A DNA stretch of 64,000 nucleotides, taken from Rhodospirillales bacterium. GTDB taxonomy: Bacteria > Pseudomonadota > Alphaproteobacteria > Rhodospirillales > Magnetospirillaceae. Each line of letters starts with the position of its first letter. Position 1 is the first letter of the stretch. The stretch covers positions 1-64,000 of the forward strand of contig JACFNC010000012.1 of NCBI GenBank assembly GCA_019455065.1, written 5' to 3'. The position numbers and the translations under genes are program-made. Shown piece after piece: positions 8,468 through 17,186 of the stretch. The notes beneath the pieces are model-generated. The model ran no database searches. It saw only the letters and a program-made list of their open reading frames with translations, and was not told where the DNA came from.

Positions 8468-8481
8468 GAAGGATGGAGACG

Positions 8482-9123
8482 ATGCGTACCGACGATCTCG
8501 TCGCCCTGCTGGCCCGCGGAGCCGGGACCGAGCCGATGGCCGTGCCCGCGCGGGTGTGGGCCATGGCGGTCGCCGGCGGCGCGGTGGCGGCGGTGGCGCT
8601 GATGGCGCTCATGCTCGGCGTGCAGGCCGACCTGGCCGGCAAGGTGTCGACGCTCGCCTGGTGGGGCAAGGCCGGGTTCACCCTGGCGGTCGCGTTGCCC
8701 GCCCTTGCCTTGATCACCCGGATGGCGCGCCCGGGCTCGCATGTCGGGCGCCTGCCGGTCGCCTTGGCGGCGCCGGTGGCGGCGCTTTGGCTGGCGGCCG
8801 CGATACAGCTTGCCGGGGCGCCTCCCGGGGAGCGTCTGGCGCTGGTGCTGGGGAAGACCTGGGCGAGTTGCCCGGTGTGGGTGACCGTCTTGTCGCTGCC
8901 GCTGCTGATCGCCGCCCTGGCCGCGCTGCGGGCGCTGGCGCCGACGCGGCTGGCGCTGAGCGGCGCCGGCGCCGGACTGTTCGCGGGCGCCGTGGGGGCG
9001 CTGGTCTACACCCTGCATTGTCCCGAGTTGGACCCCGCCTTCGTGGCGGTGTGGTACGTCCTCGGCATCGCCATCCCCACCGGCCTGGGTGCGGCGGTCG
9101 GGCCCTGGATTCTGCGCTGGTAG
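8482..9123 (+). CDS. nrsF: NrsF (DUF1109) membrane anti-sigma factor
   Basis: This 213-residue inner-membrane protein has a short cytosolic N-terminus (MRTDDLVALLARG) that would bind the sigma factor, followed by six hydrophobic segments. An ATG three codons upstream has its AAGG directly adjoining it, so the start with AAGGA at 8 nt is preferred. Two cysteines stand in Cys-Pro contexts: Cys130 (TWASCPVW) and Cys180 (TLHCPELD). They are near the positions reported as essential for metal sensing in Caulobacter NrsF. Loss of sigma binding on metal contact with these Cys is the expected mechanism. Confidence 0.9.
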   Translation: MRTDDLVALLARGAGTEPMAVPARVWAMAVAGGAVAAVALMALMLGVQADLAGKVSTLAWWGKAGFTLAVALPALALITRMARPGSHVGRLPVALAAPVAALWLAAAIQLAGAPPGERLALVLGKTWASCPVWVTVLSLPLLIAALAALRALAPTRLALSGAGAGLFAGAVGALVYTLHCPELDPAFVAVWYVLGIAIPTGLGAAVGPWILRW

Positions 9124-9151
9124 GTCCGCGCGGCCCTTCACAGAATGAACG

Positions 9152-9185
9152 GAAGCCGGCCCAGGGCCATCCCGGAACCGGCTTC
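9152..9185 (+). terminator. Stem-loop between convergent nrsF and DUF2795 genes
   Basis: GAAGCCGG (9152-9159) and CCGGCTTC (9178-9185) form a perfect 8-bp stem with an 18-nt loop, followed by a short T/C-rich tail. It stands between two converging genes and could end transcripts from either side. The T-tract is weak. Confidence 0.5.
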
Positions 9186-9217
9186 TCCTTCACAAGGCTA
9201 GGTCGCCGAAGCCCCGC

Positions 9218-9424
9218 CTACTGGTTCTCCATGCCGATGCCCTTGAACACGTCGGCCATGCTCGTGTAGCGCTCGTTCGGGAGCTGTTCCAGGACGCTTA
9301 CGGTGTCCTGATTGGCGCCCTTGCGGCGGGCGTATTCGACCAACTTCTGCTTGTCGCAGGGGAAATCGATTCCCTCGAGCTGCCTGGCGACCTCGCGCGT
9401 CGGCGATTCCGGAGTAAGGGCCAT
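9218..9424 (-). CDS. DUF2795 small protein
   Basis: This 68-residue soluble protein matches the DUF2795 pattern: an N-terminal VARQLEGIDFPCDKQKLVEYARRKGA and a C-terminal LEQLPNERYTSMADVFKGIG. It is small, charged and mostly helical, with one Cys. A good ribosome site (GAGGATGAA) precedes the ATG. The function of the domain is unknown; members are often stress-associated. It is monocistronic as far as can be seen. Confidence 0.75.
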   Translation of the reverse strand: MALTPESPTREVARQLEGIDFPCDKQKLVEYARRKGANQDTVSVLEQLPNERYTSMADVFKGIGMENQ

Positions 9425-9572
9425 TTCATCCTCCTGGCTAGGTTCACGTCGACTTCGCCAACAGCGGGGTAACCCGATTGTTCTCCGGCAGCGTCCTTCG
9501 CGGATCTTTCACGCGTCACAACTCGACGATGGTTTCGAACCCGCCGTGGATCCGGCGCCCGCAGCTCTCCGA

Positions 9573-10358
9573 CTATTCCCGAACGCGCGCGACGATGAAC
9601 AGGCGGCGGAAGGGGAACAGGGTGGTCCCGTCGGGCCGGCGCGGATAGGCGGCGCGCAGCCGGGCCGCGTAATCGGCGAGGAAGGCGTCGCGCGCCGCGC
9701 CGTCGAGCGCCTCGGCCAGGGGCGCCAGGGCGGTGCTGCGCGTCCAGCGCAGCACCGGGTCGTCGCCGGTGAGCAGCTGGAGGTATTCGGACTCCCAGAT
9801 GTCGAGGGCCGCCGCGTGCGGGGCGAGCACGTCGTGATAGAACGCCGGATCGCCCACCGGCGACGGGCGCAGCAAGGGGCCGAGACGGTCCCACCAGGGG
9901 CGGGCGGCGGCGGCCATGCAGGTATGCGACGGCGCCGCGTGGTTGCGCGGCATCTGTACCGCGAGGGTGCCGCCGGGGGCGAGCGCCGCGACCAGCCGCC
10001 GGAACAGCCCGGCGTGGTCGTCCAGCCAGTGCAGGGCGGCGTTGGAGAACAGCAGGTCCGCCGGCGCGGGCGGCGCCCACGCGGCGAGGTCCGCCAGTAA
10101 CCATCGCACCGCGTCGCCGTCGCCCGCGCCTTGCGCCGCGGCCAGCATTTCGGGCGAGGAGTCGACCCCGGTGATCGCGGCGGCCGGCCATCGGCGGGCG
10201 AGCAGGCGGGTCACGTTGCCGGTGCCGCAACCGAGGTCAAAGATGCGCGCCGGGGCGCGGGCGTCGATTCGCGCCAGCAGGTCGAGGGCGGGGCGAAGCC
10301 GATGATCGGCAAACTTCAGATAGTCGGAGGGGTCCCACGCCACCTTGTCACCTCGCAA
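9573..10358 (-). CDS. tam: Trans-aconitate 2-methyltransferase-like protein
   Basis: This 261-residue SAM methyltransferase starts WDPSDYLKFADHRLRPALDLLARI, the characteristic N-terminus of Tam. Motif I is IFDLGCGTGNVTRLLARR (about 39-56) and the acidic loop is ITGVDSSPEML. The substrate region includes NAALHWLDDH and MPRNHAAPSH. Tam esterifies trans-aconitate, relieving inhibition of aconitase. The gene follows the AbrB-like gene by 15 bp on the same strand and may be the last gene of the luxR unit. Confidence 0.85.
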   Translation of the reverse strand: MRGDKVAWDPSDYLKFADHRLRPALDLLARIDARAPARIFDLGCGTGNVTRLLARRWPAAAITGVDSSPEMLAAAQGAGDGDAVRWLLADLAAWAPPAPADLLFSNAALHWLDDHAGLFRRLVAALAPGGTLAVQMPRNHAAPSHTCMAAAARPWWDRLGPLLRPSPVGDPAFYHDVLAPHAAALDIWESEYLQLLTGDDPVLRWTRSTALAPLAEALDGAARDAFLADYAARLRAAYPRRPDGTTLFPFRRLFIVARVRE

Positions 10359-10373
10359 AGCGGATTGGCCTGA

Positions 10374-10721
10374 TCAGCGCCCTGCGTCTTCGAAGTCATC
10401 GGGAAATCCGGGGCGCGGACCCCGCATGATAACGAAATACCGCCCGCGTCCAACCAGTCGCAAGATTTGGCCGGCGGTGGCGTCGATGCGGGCCAGCAGG
10501 CGCGGCGGCAGCGTCAGCCGGCCGTCGTCGTCGATCGTGGCCGGCACCGCGTCCGCCGCGGTCGAGGCCGGCATGCCGAGAAGCATGGGCGTGCCGTCGC
10601 CGTCGCTCACGGCCTCGATCACGAAACGCGCCTGCCGGAGTTGTGCCGCCAGCGGCTGAGGCAGGGCGATGCGCCCGCCATCGTCGACGATCAAGGCGGT
10701 GGTCTCGATGATGATCTCCAC
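10374..10721 (-). CDS. Protein with two AbrB/SpoVT-like repeats downstream of luxR
   Basis: This protein has 115 residues from a GTG that lies 8 bp after the luxR stop and is preceded by GAGGGG. It contains two copies of a swapped-hairpin DNA-binding signature: IVDDGGRIALPQPLAAQL (about 9-26) and TIDDDGRLTLPPRLLARI (about 62-79). Proteins of this fold include AbrB, MraZ and many antitoxins. Two repeats in one chain would give a pseudo-dimer, as in MraZ. No toxin partner is adjacent, so a transcriptional role linked to the LuxR gene is more likely. Confidence 0.6.
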   Translation of the reverse strand: MEIIIETTALIVDDGGRIALPQPLAAQLRQARFVIEAVSDGDGTPMLLGMPASTAADAVPATIDDDGRLTLPPRLLARIDATAGQILRLVGRGRYFVIMRGPRPGFPDDFEDAGR

Positions 10722-10728
10722 GCGCCCC

Positions 10729-11451
10729 TCACAAATCGATGAGATTGTTGCGAATGGCGATGGCGACCGCCGCCGTCTTGTTCGCGGCGCCCAGCTTCTT
10801 GGACGCCTCGGACAGGTGATAGTGCACCGTCCGCTCGGGGATCGAGATGAGGATGGAGATTTCCCAGGCGGTCTTGCCAAGCGACGTCCAGCGCAGGCAT
10901 TCGAGTTCGCGGGCGTTGAGATGATGTCGCGGAACGCCGCTCACCTGGCGGAAGGCGAGGTCGTGCAGATGGATGGCGATCCCGTAGACGCAGCACATTT
11001 GCGCCTCGAAGCGCTGGCGGAACGCCGTCAACGGATCGGTGGCCCAGAACGAGAAGATCGAGAACTGGCCGCCCCGGCCGCGCACCGGCACCGCCACGCC
11101 CGAACGCACTCCGAAGCCGCGCCGGCCGGCCATGGCGTCGCTGACCACACCGTTGCTGGCCCGCACCCCGACGTCGTCCCAAAATACCGGGAGATTGGAC
11201 TTCACCGCCTCGACGATGAGGGGATCGCTGCGGAAATAGCGTTTTTCAAAGTAGGTTTTTCGCCAAAGTTCAGGGAAGTTCGATGCCGTGCAGTCGAAAA
11301 TAATGCGCTCCCGTAGCTGCGGGCGCGAAAAAGCATAGTAAGCGGATCCGATCCGATTGCTTATTTCATGCAAAATGTTCGATATGTCTCCGACACTTGC
11401 TTTGCGCAATTCTTCAATCGAATGGCCGCATTCCATCTCCCCCGCCCGCAA
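10729..11451 (-). CDS. LuxR-type quorum-sensing regulator (solo)
   Basis: This 240-residue protein has an N-terminal autoinducer-binding domain (about 15-165) and a C-terminal LuxR helix-turn-helix (LNARELECLRWTSLGKTAWEIS..., about 175-235). Residues that bind acyl-homoserine lactone in TraR are kept with the right spacing: W and Y four apart in ELWRKTYFEKRYF, then D-P nine residues later (SDPL). The HTH keeps the E and G hallmark positions. There is no luxI nearby, so it is a solo that may sense foreign or distantly encoded signals. The first third of the gene is clearly more AT-rich than its surroundings, which suggests acquisition. Confidence 0.88.
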   Translation of the reverse strand: MRAGEMECGHSIEELRKASVGDISNILHEISNRIGSAYYAFSRPQLRERIIFDCTASNFPELWRKTYFEKRYFRSDPLIVEAVKSNLPVFWDDVGVRASNGVVSDAMAGRRGFGVRSGVAVPVRGRGGQFSIFSFWATDPLTAFRQRFEAQMCCVYGIAIHLHDLAFRQVSGVPRHHLNARELECLRWTSLGKTAWEISILISIPERTVHYHLSEASKKLGAANKTAAVAIAIRNNLIDL

Positions 11452-11480
11452 TTCTTGGTTGTTTTTTATATATGTTGACG

Positions 11481-11509
11481 ATTAGACCGGGCGCTTCCCT
11501 GAATGGCAA
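11481..11509 (-). promoter_or_regulatory. Possible sigma-70 promoter of luxR
   Basis: On the minus strand TTGCCA (11504-11509), a 17-bp spacer and TCTAAT (11481-11486) stand about 30 bp upstream of the luxR start. Just upstream, GTAACTTTAC (11511-11520) is an inverted repeat flanked by AACT and AGTT, a possible operator. The remainder of the 320-bp luxR/rpmH gap is AT-rich near luxR and contains no coding frame I can support. Confidence 0.4.
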
Positions 11510-11704
11510 CTGTAACTTTACAACAAGTTCTGCTCGACCGAAACGCAGCACTTCACTTACTGCTTAACACATCGACCTAGGTGCGAATCTAGTCATCGGG
11601 CCGGGGCGGGAACGCCTTTGGACCGCTCCATTCAGTATTTTTACTTGCCGGGGCCGTCGTATCGTCAACGCGGTGCGAAAGCCCGCTCGGGGGCCATGCC
11701 GGCG

Positions 11705-11733
11705 TTGACTTCGCCGGGGGTTGCCCGTATACA
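11705..11733 (+). promoter_or_regulatory. Sigma-70 promoter of the rpmH operon
   Basis: TTGACT (11705-11710), a 17-bp spacer and TATACA (11728-11733) form the best sigma-70-like promoter in the window. They lie 40 bp before the rpmH start. This strength suits a ribosomal-protein gene that leads the rpmH-rnpA-yidD-yidC unit. Confidence 0.75.
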
Positions 11734-11772
11734 GCGAGGCTTGTTTTTCGAGCCGCAATCCGGAGAGCTCTC

Positions 11773-11907
11773 GTGAAGCGTACCTATCAGCCCAGCAAAC
11801 TCGTTCGCGCCCGCCGCCACGGGTTCCGCGCCCGCATGGCCACCGTCGGCGGCCGCCGCGTCGTGTCCGACCGGCGCGCCAAGGGGCGCAAGCGCCTGTC
11901 CGCCTGA
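11773..11907 (+). CDS. rpmH: 50S ribosomal protein L34
   Basis: This 44-residue, highly basic protein begins [20 protein letters not shown] and ends KGRKRLSA, the standard L34 sequence and exact family length. The start codon is GTG, preceded by GGAGAG. It leads the conserved rpmH-rnpA-yidD-yidC order and sits only 3 bp before rnpA. Confidence 0.97.
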   Translation: MKRTYQPSKLVRARRHGFRARMATVGGRRVVSDRRAKGRKRLSA

Positions 11908-11910
11908 GGA

Positions 11911-12321
11911 ATGCGGGCGGCGGTGCAGCGCCTCAAGCGCCGATCGGAGTTCCTCCGGGTCGCCGCCGCCAAGCGCAAATGGGCCGCCCCCGGCCTCGTG
12001 CTGCAGGTGGCCCCGCGTCCGGCGGCCGGCACGGCCGCCCCGCCCCCGAACGAAGGCCCGGTACTCGGGCTGGGGTTCACGGTCAGTCGCAAGGTCGGCA
12101 ACGCGGTGCAGCGCAATCGCGCCCGGCGGCGCCTGCGGGCCGCCGCCCAGGCCCTGCTTCCCGAGCATGCGGCGCCCGGAAGCGACTACGTTGTCATCGG
12201 GCGGCGCGAAACTCTGGACCGCCCCTACGCTCTTCTCTTGCAGGATTTGCAGTTGGCGTTAAAACGTCTGGGCGTCTATCGAGACGACAACGCCGTCGGC
12301 CACGTGCCGGAACGAAGGTAG
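11911..12321 (+). CDS. rnpA: Ribonuclease P protein component
   Basis: This 136-residue basic protein binds the catalytic RNase P RNA and helps 5' processing of pre-tRNA. The RNR motif is present as [17 protein letters not shown] (about 60-76), preceded by the [12 protein letters not shown] strand. A roughly 15-residue Ala/Pro insert lies around residue 40 ([15 protein letters not shown]), typical of GC-rich alphaproteobacteria. It begins 3 bp after rpmH and ends 7 bp before yidD. Confidence 0.95.
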   Translation: MRAAVQRLKRRSEFLRVAAAKRKWAAPGLVLQVAPRPAAGTAAPPPNEGPVLGLGFTVSRKVGNAVQRNRARRRLRAAAQALLPEHAAPGSDYVVIGRRETLDRPYALLLQDLQLALKRLGVYRDDNAVGHVPERR

Positions 12322-12328
12322 GCATCAG

Positions 12329-12589
12329 ATGACCCTGGCCGGAGCCGCCCTGCGCGGACTGATCCGCGGCTATCAGCTCCTTATCTCTCCGGTGCTGCCG
12401 ATGAGCTGCCGCTACACGCCCACCTGCTCCGCCTACGCGATGGAGGCGATCGCCCGCCACGGCGCGCTGCGGGGCGGCTGGCTGGCGATCCGCCGCATCG
12501 GGCGGTGCCACCCTTGGGGAGGCTGGGGTTACGATCCCGTGCCCGCTCCGCACGACGGCGAGCGGTGTCGCCATTTCCACCCGCGATGA
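12329..12589 (+). CDS. yidD: Membrane protein insertion efficiency factor YidD
   Basis: This 86-residue protein has the signature [31 protein letters not shown], an amphipathic helix plus a three-Cys cluster, and ends with the [13 protein letters not shown] element. YidD assists YidC-mediated insertion at the inner face of the membrane. Its place between rnpA and yidC is the usual one. Confidence 0.95.
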   Translation: MTLAGAALRGLIRGYQLLISPVLPMSCRYTPTCSAYAMEAIARHGALRGGWLAIRRIGRCHPWGGWGYDPVPAPHDGERCRHFHPR

Positions 12590-12623
12590 CGGGCGACGGC
12601 CGGCCGACCCGGAAACGAAGGTC

Positions 12624-14330
12624 ATGACAGAACAGCGCAACCTCATCCTCGCCATCGTCCTTTCGGTAGCCATCATGCTGGGCTTCCAGCTGCTGTTCGA
12701 GGGGCCGCCACCGCCGCCCGCCCCGCAGCAGACGCAGGAGCAGCCGGCCACGGCGCCCACCGCCGGGATTGGCGCGCCGACGCCCGCGGTGCCGGCCGGT
12801 GCCGCCCCGACCACGCCCGACCGCAAGGCGGCGCTGGCCGAAGGCGGACGCGTCCGCATCGACACGCCGCGTCTGCACGGCTCGATTTCGCTGGCCGGCG
12901 GGCGCATCGACGACCTGACCCTGGTGGACTATCACGAGCGCCCCGATCCCAAGAGCCCGGAGATCGAGCTGCTGTCGCCGCCGCGCGCGCCCCATCCCTA
13001 TTACGTCGAGTTCGGCTGGGTGCCGGCCGCCCCGGGGATCGCCGTACCCGACGAGCAGACGCTTTGGACCGCGAGCGGCGGGGCGCTGACGCCGTCCTCG
13101 CCCGTCACCCTGACCTGGGACAACGGACAGGGGCTGCGCTTCGTGCGCACGATCGGCATCGACGAGAACTACATGTTCACGGTGACGCAGCGGGTCGAGA
13201 ACGCCGGCGCCGAGCCGGTGACCCTGCATCCCTACAGCCTGATCCTGCGCACGGGAACTCCGGAAACCGCCGGCTTCTACATCCTGCATGAGGGGCCGCT
13301 GGGGGTGTTCGACAACACCTTGAAGGAAATCGACTACGACGACCTGCAGGAGGCGGGCACCATCAACGCCACCTCCACCGGCGGCTGGATCGGCATCACC
13401 GACAAGTACTGGCTGACCGCCCTGATCCCCGACCAGCAGGAGAGCGTCGCCGGTCGCTTCAGCCACCGCCGCGCCGGCGAGGTGAGCAAATATCAGGCCG
13501 ACTTCATGGGGGCGGCGCGAACCGTGGCGCCGGGCGGCAGCGTCGAGGCGAAGAATTTCGTTTTCGCCGGAGCCAAGGAGGTCCGCCTCCTCGACGGCTA
13601 TTCGGAGACCTACGGCATCCAGCGCTTCGATCTCGCCATCGACTTCGGCTGGTTCTACTTCCTGACCAAGCCGTTCTTCTATCTGCTGCAGATCCTGAAC
13701 GCGGCGCTGGGCAATTTCGGCCTCGCCATCATGGCCCTGACCGTCATCATCAAGCTCGTCTTCTTCCCGCTGGCCAACAAGTCCTACGTGGCCATGAGCA
13801 AGATGAAGAAGCTGCAGCCCGAGATGAAGAAGCTGCAGGAACGCTTCGGCGACGACAAGGTTCGCATGAACCAGGAATTGATGGCCCTCTACAAGCGCGA
13901 GAAGGCCAATCCGGTGGCCGGCTGCCTGCCGATCGTGATCCAGATTCCGGTGTTCTTCGCCCTCTACAAGGTGCTGTTCGTCACCATCGAGATGCGGCAC
14001 GCGCCGTTCTACGGCTGGATCAAGGATTTGTCGGCGCCCGATCCGACGACGGTGTTCAACCTGTTCGGCGTCATCCCCTGGGATCCGCCGTCCTTCCTGA
14101 TGATCGGGGTTTGGCCGCTGATCATGGGCCTGACAATGTGGATTCAGCAGAAGCTGAACCCCGCGCCGGCCGACCCGGTGCAGGCCAGGATGTTCATGTT
14201 CCTGCCCATCGTGTTCACCTTCCTGCTCGCCGCCTTCCCGGCCGGCCTCGTCATCTACTGGGCGTGGAGCAACGCCCTGTCGATCCTGCAGCAGTGGGTG
14301 ATCATGAAGCGCATGGGGGTGAAGGCCTGA
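12624..14330 (+). CDS. yidC: Membrane protein insertase YidC
   Basis: This 568-residue insertase has an N-terminal membrane segment (7-24), a Pro-rich linker, a large periplasmic domain (about 75-335), and the conserved five-helix insertase domain from about 345 with the [19 protein letters not shown] segment. The cytosolic coiled-coil hairpin is [20 protein letters not shown]. This is the Gram-negative long form. It inserts and folds inner-membrane proteins, with or without Sec. The end of the gene carries the ribosome site of engB, and the two overlap by 4 bp. Confidence 0.97.
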   Translation: MTEQRNLILAIVLSVAIMLGFQLLFEGPPPPPAPQQTQEQPATAPTAGIGAPTPAVPAGAAPTTPDRKAALAEGGRVRIDTPRLHGSISLAGGRIDDLTLVDYHERPDPKSPEIELLSPPRAPHPYYVEFGWVPAAPGIAVPDEQTLWTASGGALTPSSPVTLTWDNGQGLRFVRTIGIDENYMFTVTQRVENAGAEPVTLHPYSLILRTGTPETAGFYILHEGPLGVFDNTLKEIDYDDLQEAGTINATSTGGWIGITDKYWLTALIPDQQESVAGRFSHRRAGEVSKYQADFMGAARTVAPGGSVEAKNFVFAGAKEVRLLDGYSETYGIQRFDLAIDFGWFYFLTKPFFYLLQILNAALGNFGLAIMALTVIIKLVFFPLANKSYVAMSKMKKLQPEMKKLQERFGDDKVRMNQELMALYKREKANPVAGCLPIVIQIPVFFALYKVLFVTIEMRHAPFYGWIKDLSAPDPTTVFNLFGVIPWDPPSFLMIGVWPLIMGLTMWIQQKLNPAPADPVQARMFMFLPIVFTFLLAAFPAGLVIYWAWSNALSILQQWVIMKRMGVKA

Positions 14331-15001
14331 GCCCCGCCGCCGAAGCCGAGGACCAGGCGGCCGCCCGCCTCGAGGCCGGCCGCCGCCTCTTCGCCCAGGA
14401 ATGCCGGTTCGTCGCCGGCATCGCCTCGCTGGCGGGCCTGCCGCCCGCAGGCCTGCCCGAGGTCGCCTTCGCCGGCCGCTCCAACGTCGGGAAATCGAGC
14501 CTCGTCAACGCCCTTACCGGACGCAACACCCTGGCCCGCACGTCGAACACCCCGGGCCGTACCCAGCAACTCAACTTCTTCGATCTCGGCGGCCGGCTGA
14601 TGCTGGTCGACCTGCCCGGCTATGGGTTCGCCAAGGCGCCCAAGGACGAGGTGCGGCGCTGGGGCGACCTGGTGCGCGGCTATCTGCGCGGCCGGCCCAT
14701 CCTGCGCCGGACCTGCCTGCTGGTCGACGCCCGCCATGGCCTGAAGGAGACCGACCGCGAGATGATGCGGATGCTCGACGCGGCCGCGGTCGGCTATCAG
14801 GTCGTGCTGACCAAATGCGACAAGGTCAAACCCGGACCCCTCGGCAGCCTGACCGCCGCCACCGCCGCCGAACTGGCGCGGCATACCGCAGCCCATCCCG
14901 ACATCGCCGTCACCAGCGCGCAGGACGGCACCGGCATCGCCGACCTGCGCGCCGCGCTTGCCGACCTAGCCCTACCCGCCGCCCAGGAGTGCCCGTCATG
15001 A
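14327..15001 (+). CDS. engB: Ribosome biogenesis GTPase EngB (YihA/YsxC)
   Basis: This protein has about 224 residues. GTPase motifs are G1 GRSNVGKS (about 47-54), G2 T in NTPGRT, G3 DLPGYG and G4 TKCDK. Homologues begin roughly 10-15 residues before LEAGRRLFA. Between the yidC stop and that point there is no in-frame ATG, GTG or TTG. The best candidate start is a CTG that overlaps the yidC stop (CTGA) and is preceded by GGGGGTGAAGG. It acts in 50S subunit assembly. It overlaps argB by ATGA. Confidence 0.9.
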   Translation: MSPAAEAEDQAAARLEAGRRLFAQECRFVAGIASLAGLPPAGLPEVAFAGRSNVGKSSLVNALTGRNTLARTSNTPGRTQQLNFFDLGGRLMLVDLPGYGFAKAPKDEVRRWGDLVRGYLRGRPILRRTCLLVDARHGLKETDREMMRMLDAAAVGYQVVLTKCDKVKPGPLGSLTAATAAELARHTAAHPDIAVTSAQDGTGIADLRAALADLALPAAQECPS

Positions 15002-15915
15002 CTTCGACGAACGACCGCCCCGACGACCGCGAACAGTGGTTGCAAAAGGCGAAGACCTTGTCGGAGGCGCTGCCCTACATGCGCCAATTCGCCGACGAGA
15101 CCTTCGTGGTCAAGTACGGCGGTCACGCCATGGGCGAGGAACATCTGGCGAAGCTGTTCGCGCGGGACATCGTGCTGCTCCGCCAAGTCGGCATCAACCC
15201 CATCGTCGTGCATGGCGGCGGGCCGCAGATCGGCCAGATGCTCGAGCGCCTGAAGATCAAGAGCTCGTTCATCGACGGCCTCCGCGTGACCGACCAGGAG
15301 ACGGTGGAAATCGTCGAGATGGTGTTGTCGGGTTCGATCAACAAGCAGATCGTCTCGGCGATCAACGAGGCCGGCGGCTTCGCCGTGGGTCTGTCGGGCA
15401 AGGACGGCCAGCTCATCCGCGCGCGGCGCCTCCGCCGCACCCAGCGCGACCCCGATTCCAACATCGAGAAGATCCTGGACCTCGGCTTTGTGGGCGAGCC
15501 GTCCGAGATCACCCCCCACATCCTGGACTTTTTCCGGGAATCGGACGTCATTCCGGTCGTCGCGCCGATCGGCGTGGGCGCCAGCCACGAGACCCTCAAC
15601 ATCAACGCCGACACCGCCGCCGGCGCCATCGCCGCCGCGGTGGGCGCGGCCAGGCTGCTGATGCTCACCGACGTCAAGGGCGTGCTCGACAAGGACGGCA
15701 AGCTGATCAACGAGATGAGCGCCCGCCAGGCCCGCGAGTTGATCAAGGACGGCACCATCAAGGGCGGAATGATCCCCAAGGTCGAGACCTGCCTGGCCGC
15801 CGTGGACGCCGGGGTCGAGGCGGCCGTGATTCTCGACGGCCGGGTCCCGCACGCGCTCTTGCTGGAAATTTTCACGGCCCACGGCGTGGGCACGCTGATT
15901 CGTCGCGACGCCTGA
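14998..15915 (+). CDS. argB: Acetylglutamate kinase
   Basis: This 305-residue amino-acid kinase catalyses the second step of arginine synthesis: N-acetylglutamate plus ATP gives the 5-phosphate. Motifs include [11 protein letters not shown] (about 36-46), the substrate loop [10 protein letters not shown] (about 75-84), [13 protein letters not shown], and the nucleotide region [12 protein letters not shown]. The N-terminal helix suggests the hexameric, arginine-sensitive type. It overlaps engB by 4 bp, and its 3' end converges with DUF2336 11 bp away. Confidence 0.96.
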   Translation: MTSTNDRPDDREQWLQKAKTLSEALPYMRQFADETFVVKYGGHAMGEEHLAKLFARDIVLLRQVGINPIVVHGGGPQIGQMLERLKIKSSFIDGLRVTDQETVEIVEMVLSGSINKQIVSAINEAGGFAVGLSGKDGQLIRARRLRRTQRDPDSNIEKILDLGFVGEPSEITPHILDFFRESDVIPVVAPIGVGASHETLNINADTAAGAIAAAVGAARLLMLTDVKGVLDKDGKLINEMSARQARELIKDGTIKGGMIPKVETCLAAVDAGVEAAVILDGRVPHALLLEIFTAHGVGTLIRRDA

Positions 15916-15926
15916 GGGGCGCCGGC

Positions 15927-17186
15927 TCAGCCGCGCCCGCTCATCGCCGAGAAGAAGCCGATCTGCCACTCCATCTCGTCCTGCGTGAGCGGGTAGGTCT
16001 TGGCCTTGACCACCTCGTTGGGCGGCACACGGGCCAGTCTCGACTGGAGTTGAGCGGCCAGGCCGACCGACAGCCCGGCCTTCCATGCCGCCGCCAGCAT
16101 GCCCTTGGCGCTGCGGGTGGCGATGATTTTGTTCAAGGTGTCGACCCCGATGCCGGACAGCACGCTGATCGCGGCGATCGCGAAGGCGAGATCATTGGCA
16201 AGCAGGGCGTCGATGATGCGCGCCTCGTCGAGGCCGCCTTCCTTGTGCAGATTGGCCACCGTTGCGAGAGCTTGCCGCAGCTCGTCGTCGCCATCGCCCT
16301 TGAGACGCCTGTGCACCGCGGCCTTGACGGCGTCGGCCGTTTCCGGATCCAAATCCTTGCGGTCACGAAGCACCTTGACCAGATTGTCGGCGACGAAACA
16401 GGCGAGACGCGCCGCCGCCCGCGCCGACAGCTTCGGTCGTCGCACCAGCGGGGCGTGCCAGGATTCGATCTCTGGGGCGCGATCGACCAGCCGGTCGATG
16501 GTTTCCTCGCGGATCTGGGCGCTGGCGTTGCCGAGCAGCGCCGCGATTGCCTCCTTGTCGTCGGTGCCCGCGATCGCATCGGCCACCGCCTCGGCGACTC
16601 GCGAGCGGCGGGATATGGCCGTGAGCGCCCCGCAGACGGGATTGCTGGCAATGATCTCGAGCAGATCCTCGTCGTTGAGGACGGGCGAAAACTCGAGCAC
16701 CGGAGCGGCGACCACCAATTCGGCATCGCGCGCGAGACCACGGATCACGTCGGGGGCGACGCCGGCCATGTCCTTCAGCGTTTCCGCCACGACCTGGCGC
16801 ACCCGCGTCAGCTGGTCGCGTGCCAGGAGCTGCAGGGTTTCATAGGCCATGCGGCGCAGGCGATCCTGCTCGTCGGGGGACAGACCCGGTGCCAGCTTGG
16901 CGATCTTCTGGGCCAGCCCGCTGCGCACCTCGGCGTCGGCGTCGCGCGCCAACAAGAGGTCGGCCTGGGCCGGCGCGGCGTGATTCTCGGCCACCGCCCG
17001 CCGCGCCTCGGGCACCGGGTCCTCGGCGAGATAGTAGATGATCTCCGGCTGCAGGTCGGAACGCCCGGCGAGCTGGCGGCGCACCTTGGGGTCGCTGTGG
17101 CGGGCCAGCTGCTTGGCCTCGTCATAGCTCAGCGATTGCCCGCTGCGGACGCGCCCCAACAGGCGCTTGATCAGATTGGCCATCAT
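15927..17186 (-). CDS. DUF2336 HEAT-repeat-like protein
   Basis: This 419-residue, all-helical soluble protein contains repeated HEAT-like units (SDPKVRRQLAGRSDLQPE, EARRAVAENHAAP and similar). It ends with the DUF2336 signature TQDEMEWQIGFFSAM. Such proteins are common in alphaproteobacteria and have no settled biochemical role; a protein-interaction scaffold is likely. Its start overlaps the stop of the diguanylate cyclase gene by 4 bp, so the two are translationally coupled. Confidence 0.85.
   Translation of the reverse strand: MMANLIKRLLGRVRSGQSLSYDEAKQLARHSDPKVRRQLAGRSDLQPEIIYYLAEDPVPEARRAVAENHAAPAQADLLLARDADAEVRSGLAQKIAKLAPGLSPDEQDRLRRMAYETLQLLARDQLTRVRQVVAETLKDMAGVAPDVIRGLARDAELVVAAPVLEFSPVLNDEDLLEIIASNPVCGALTAISRRSRVAEAVADAIAGTDDKEAIAALLGNASAQIREETIDRLVDRAPEIESWHAPLVRRPKLSARAAARLACFVADNLVKVLRDRKDLDPETADAVKAAVHRRLKGDGDDELRQALATVANLHKEGGLDEARIIDALLANDLAFAIAAISVLSGIGVDTLNKIIATRSAKGMLAAAWKAGLSVGLAAQLQSRLARVPPNEVVKAKTYPLTQDEMEWQIGFFSAMSGRG

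Noticed and set aside
11452-11772. A replication origin near rpmH
   Set aside because: AT-rich segments exist but I find no cluster of TTATCCACA-like boxes and no dnaA or parAB genes.
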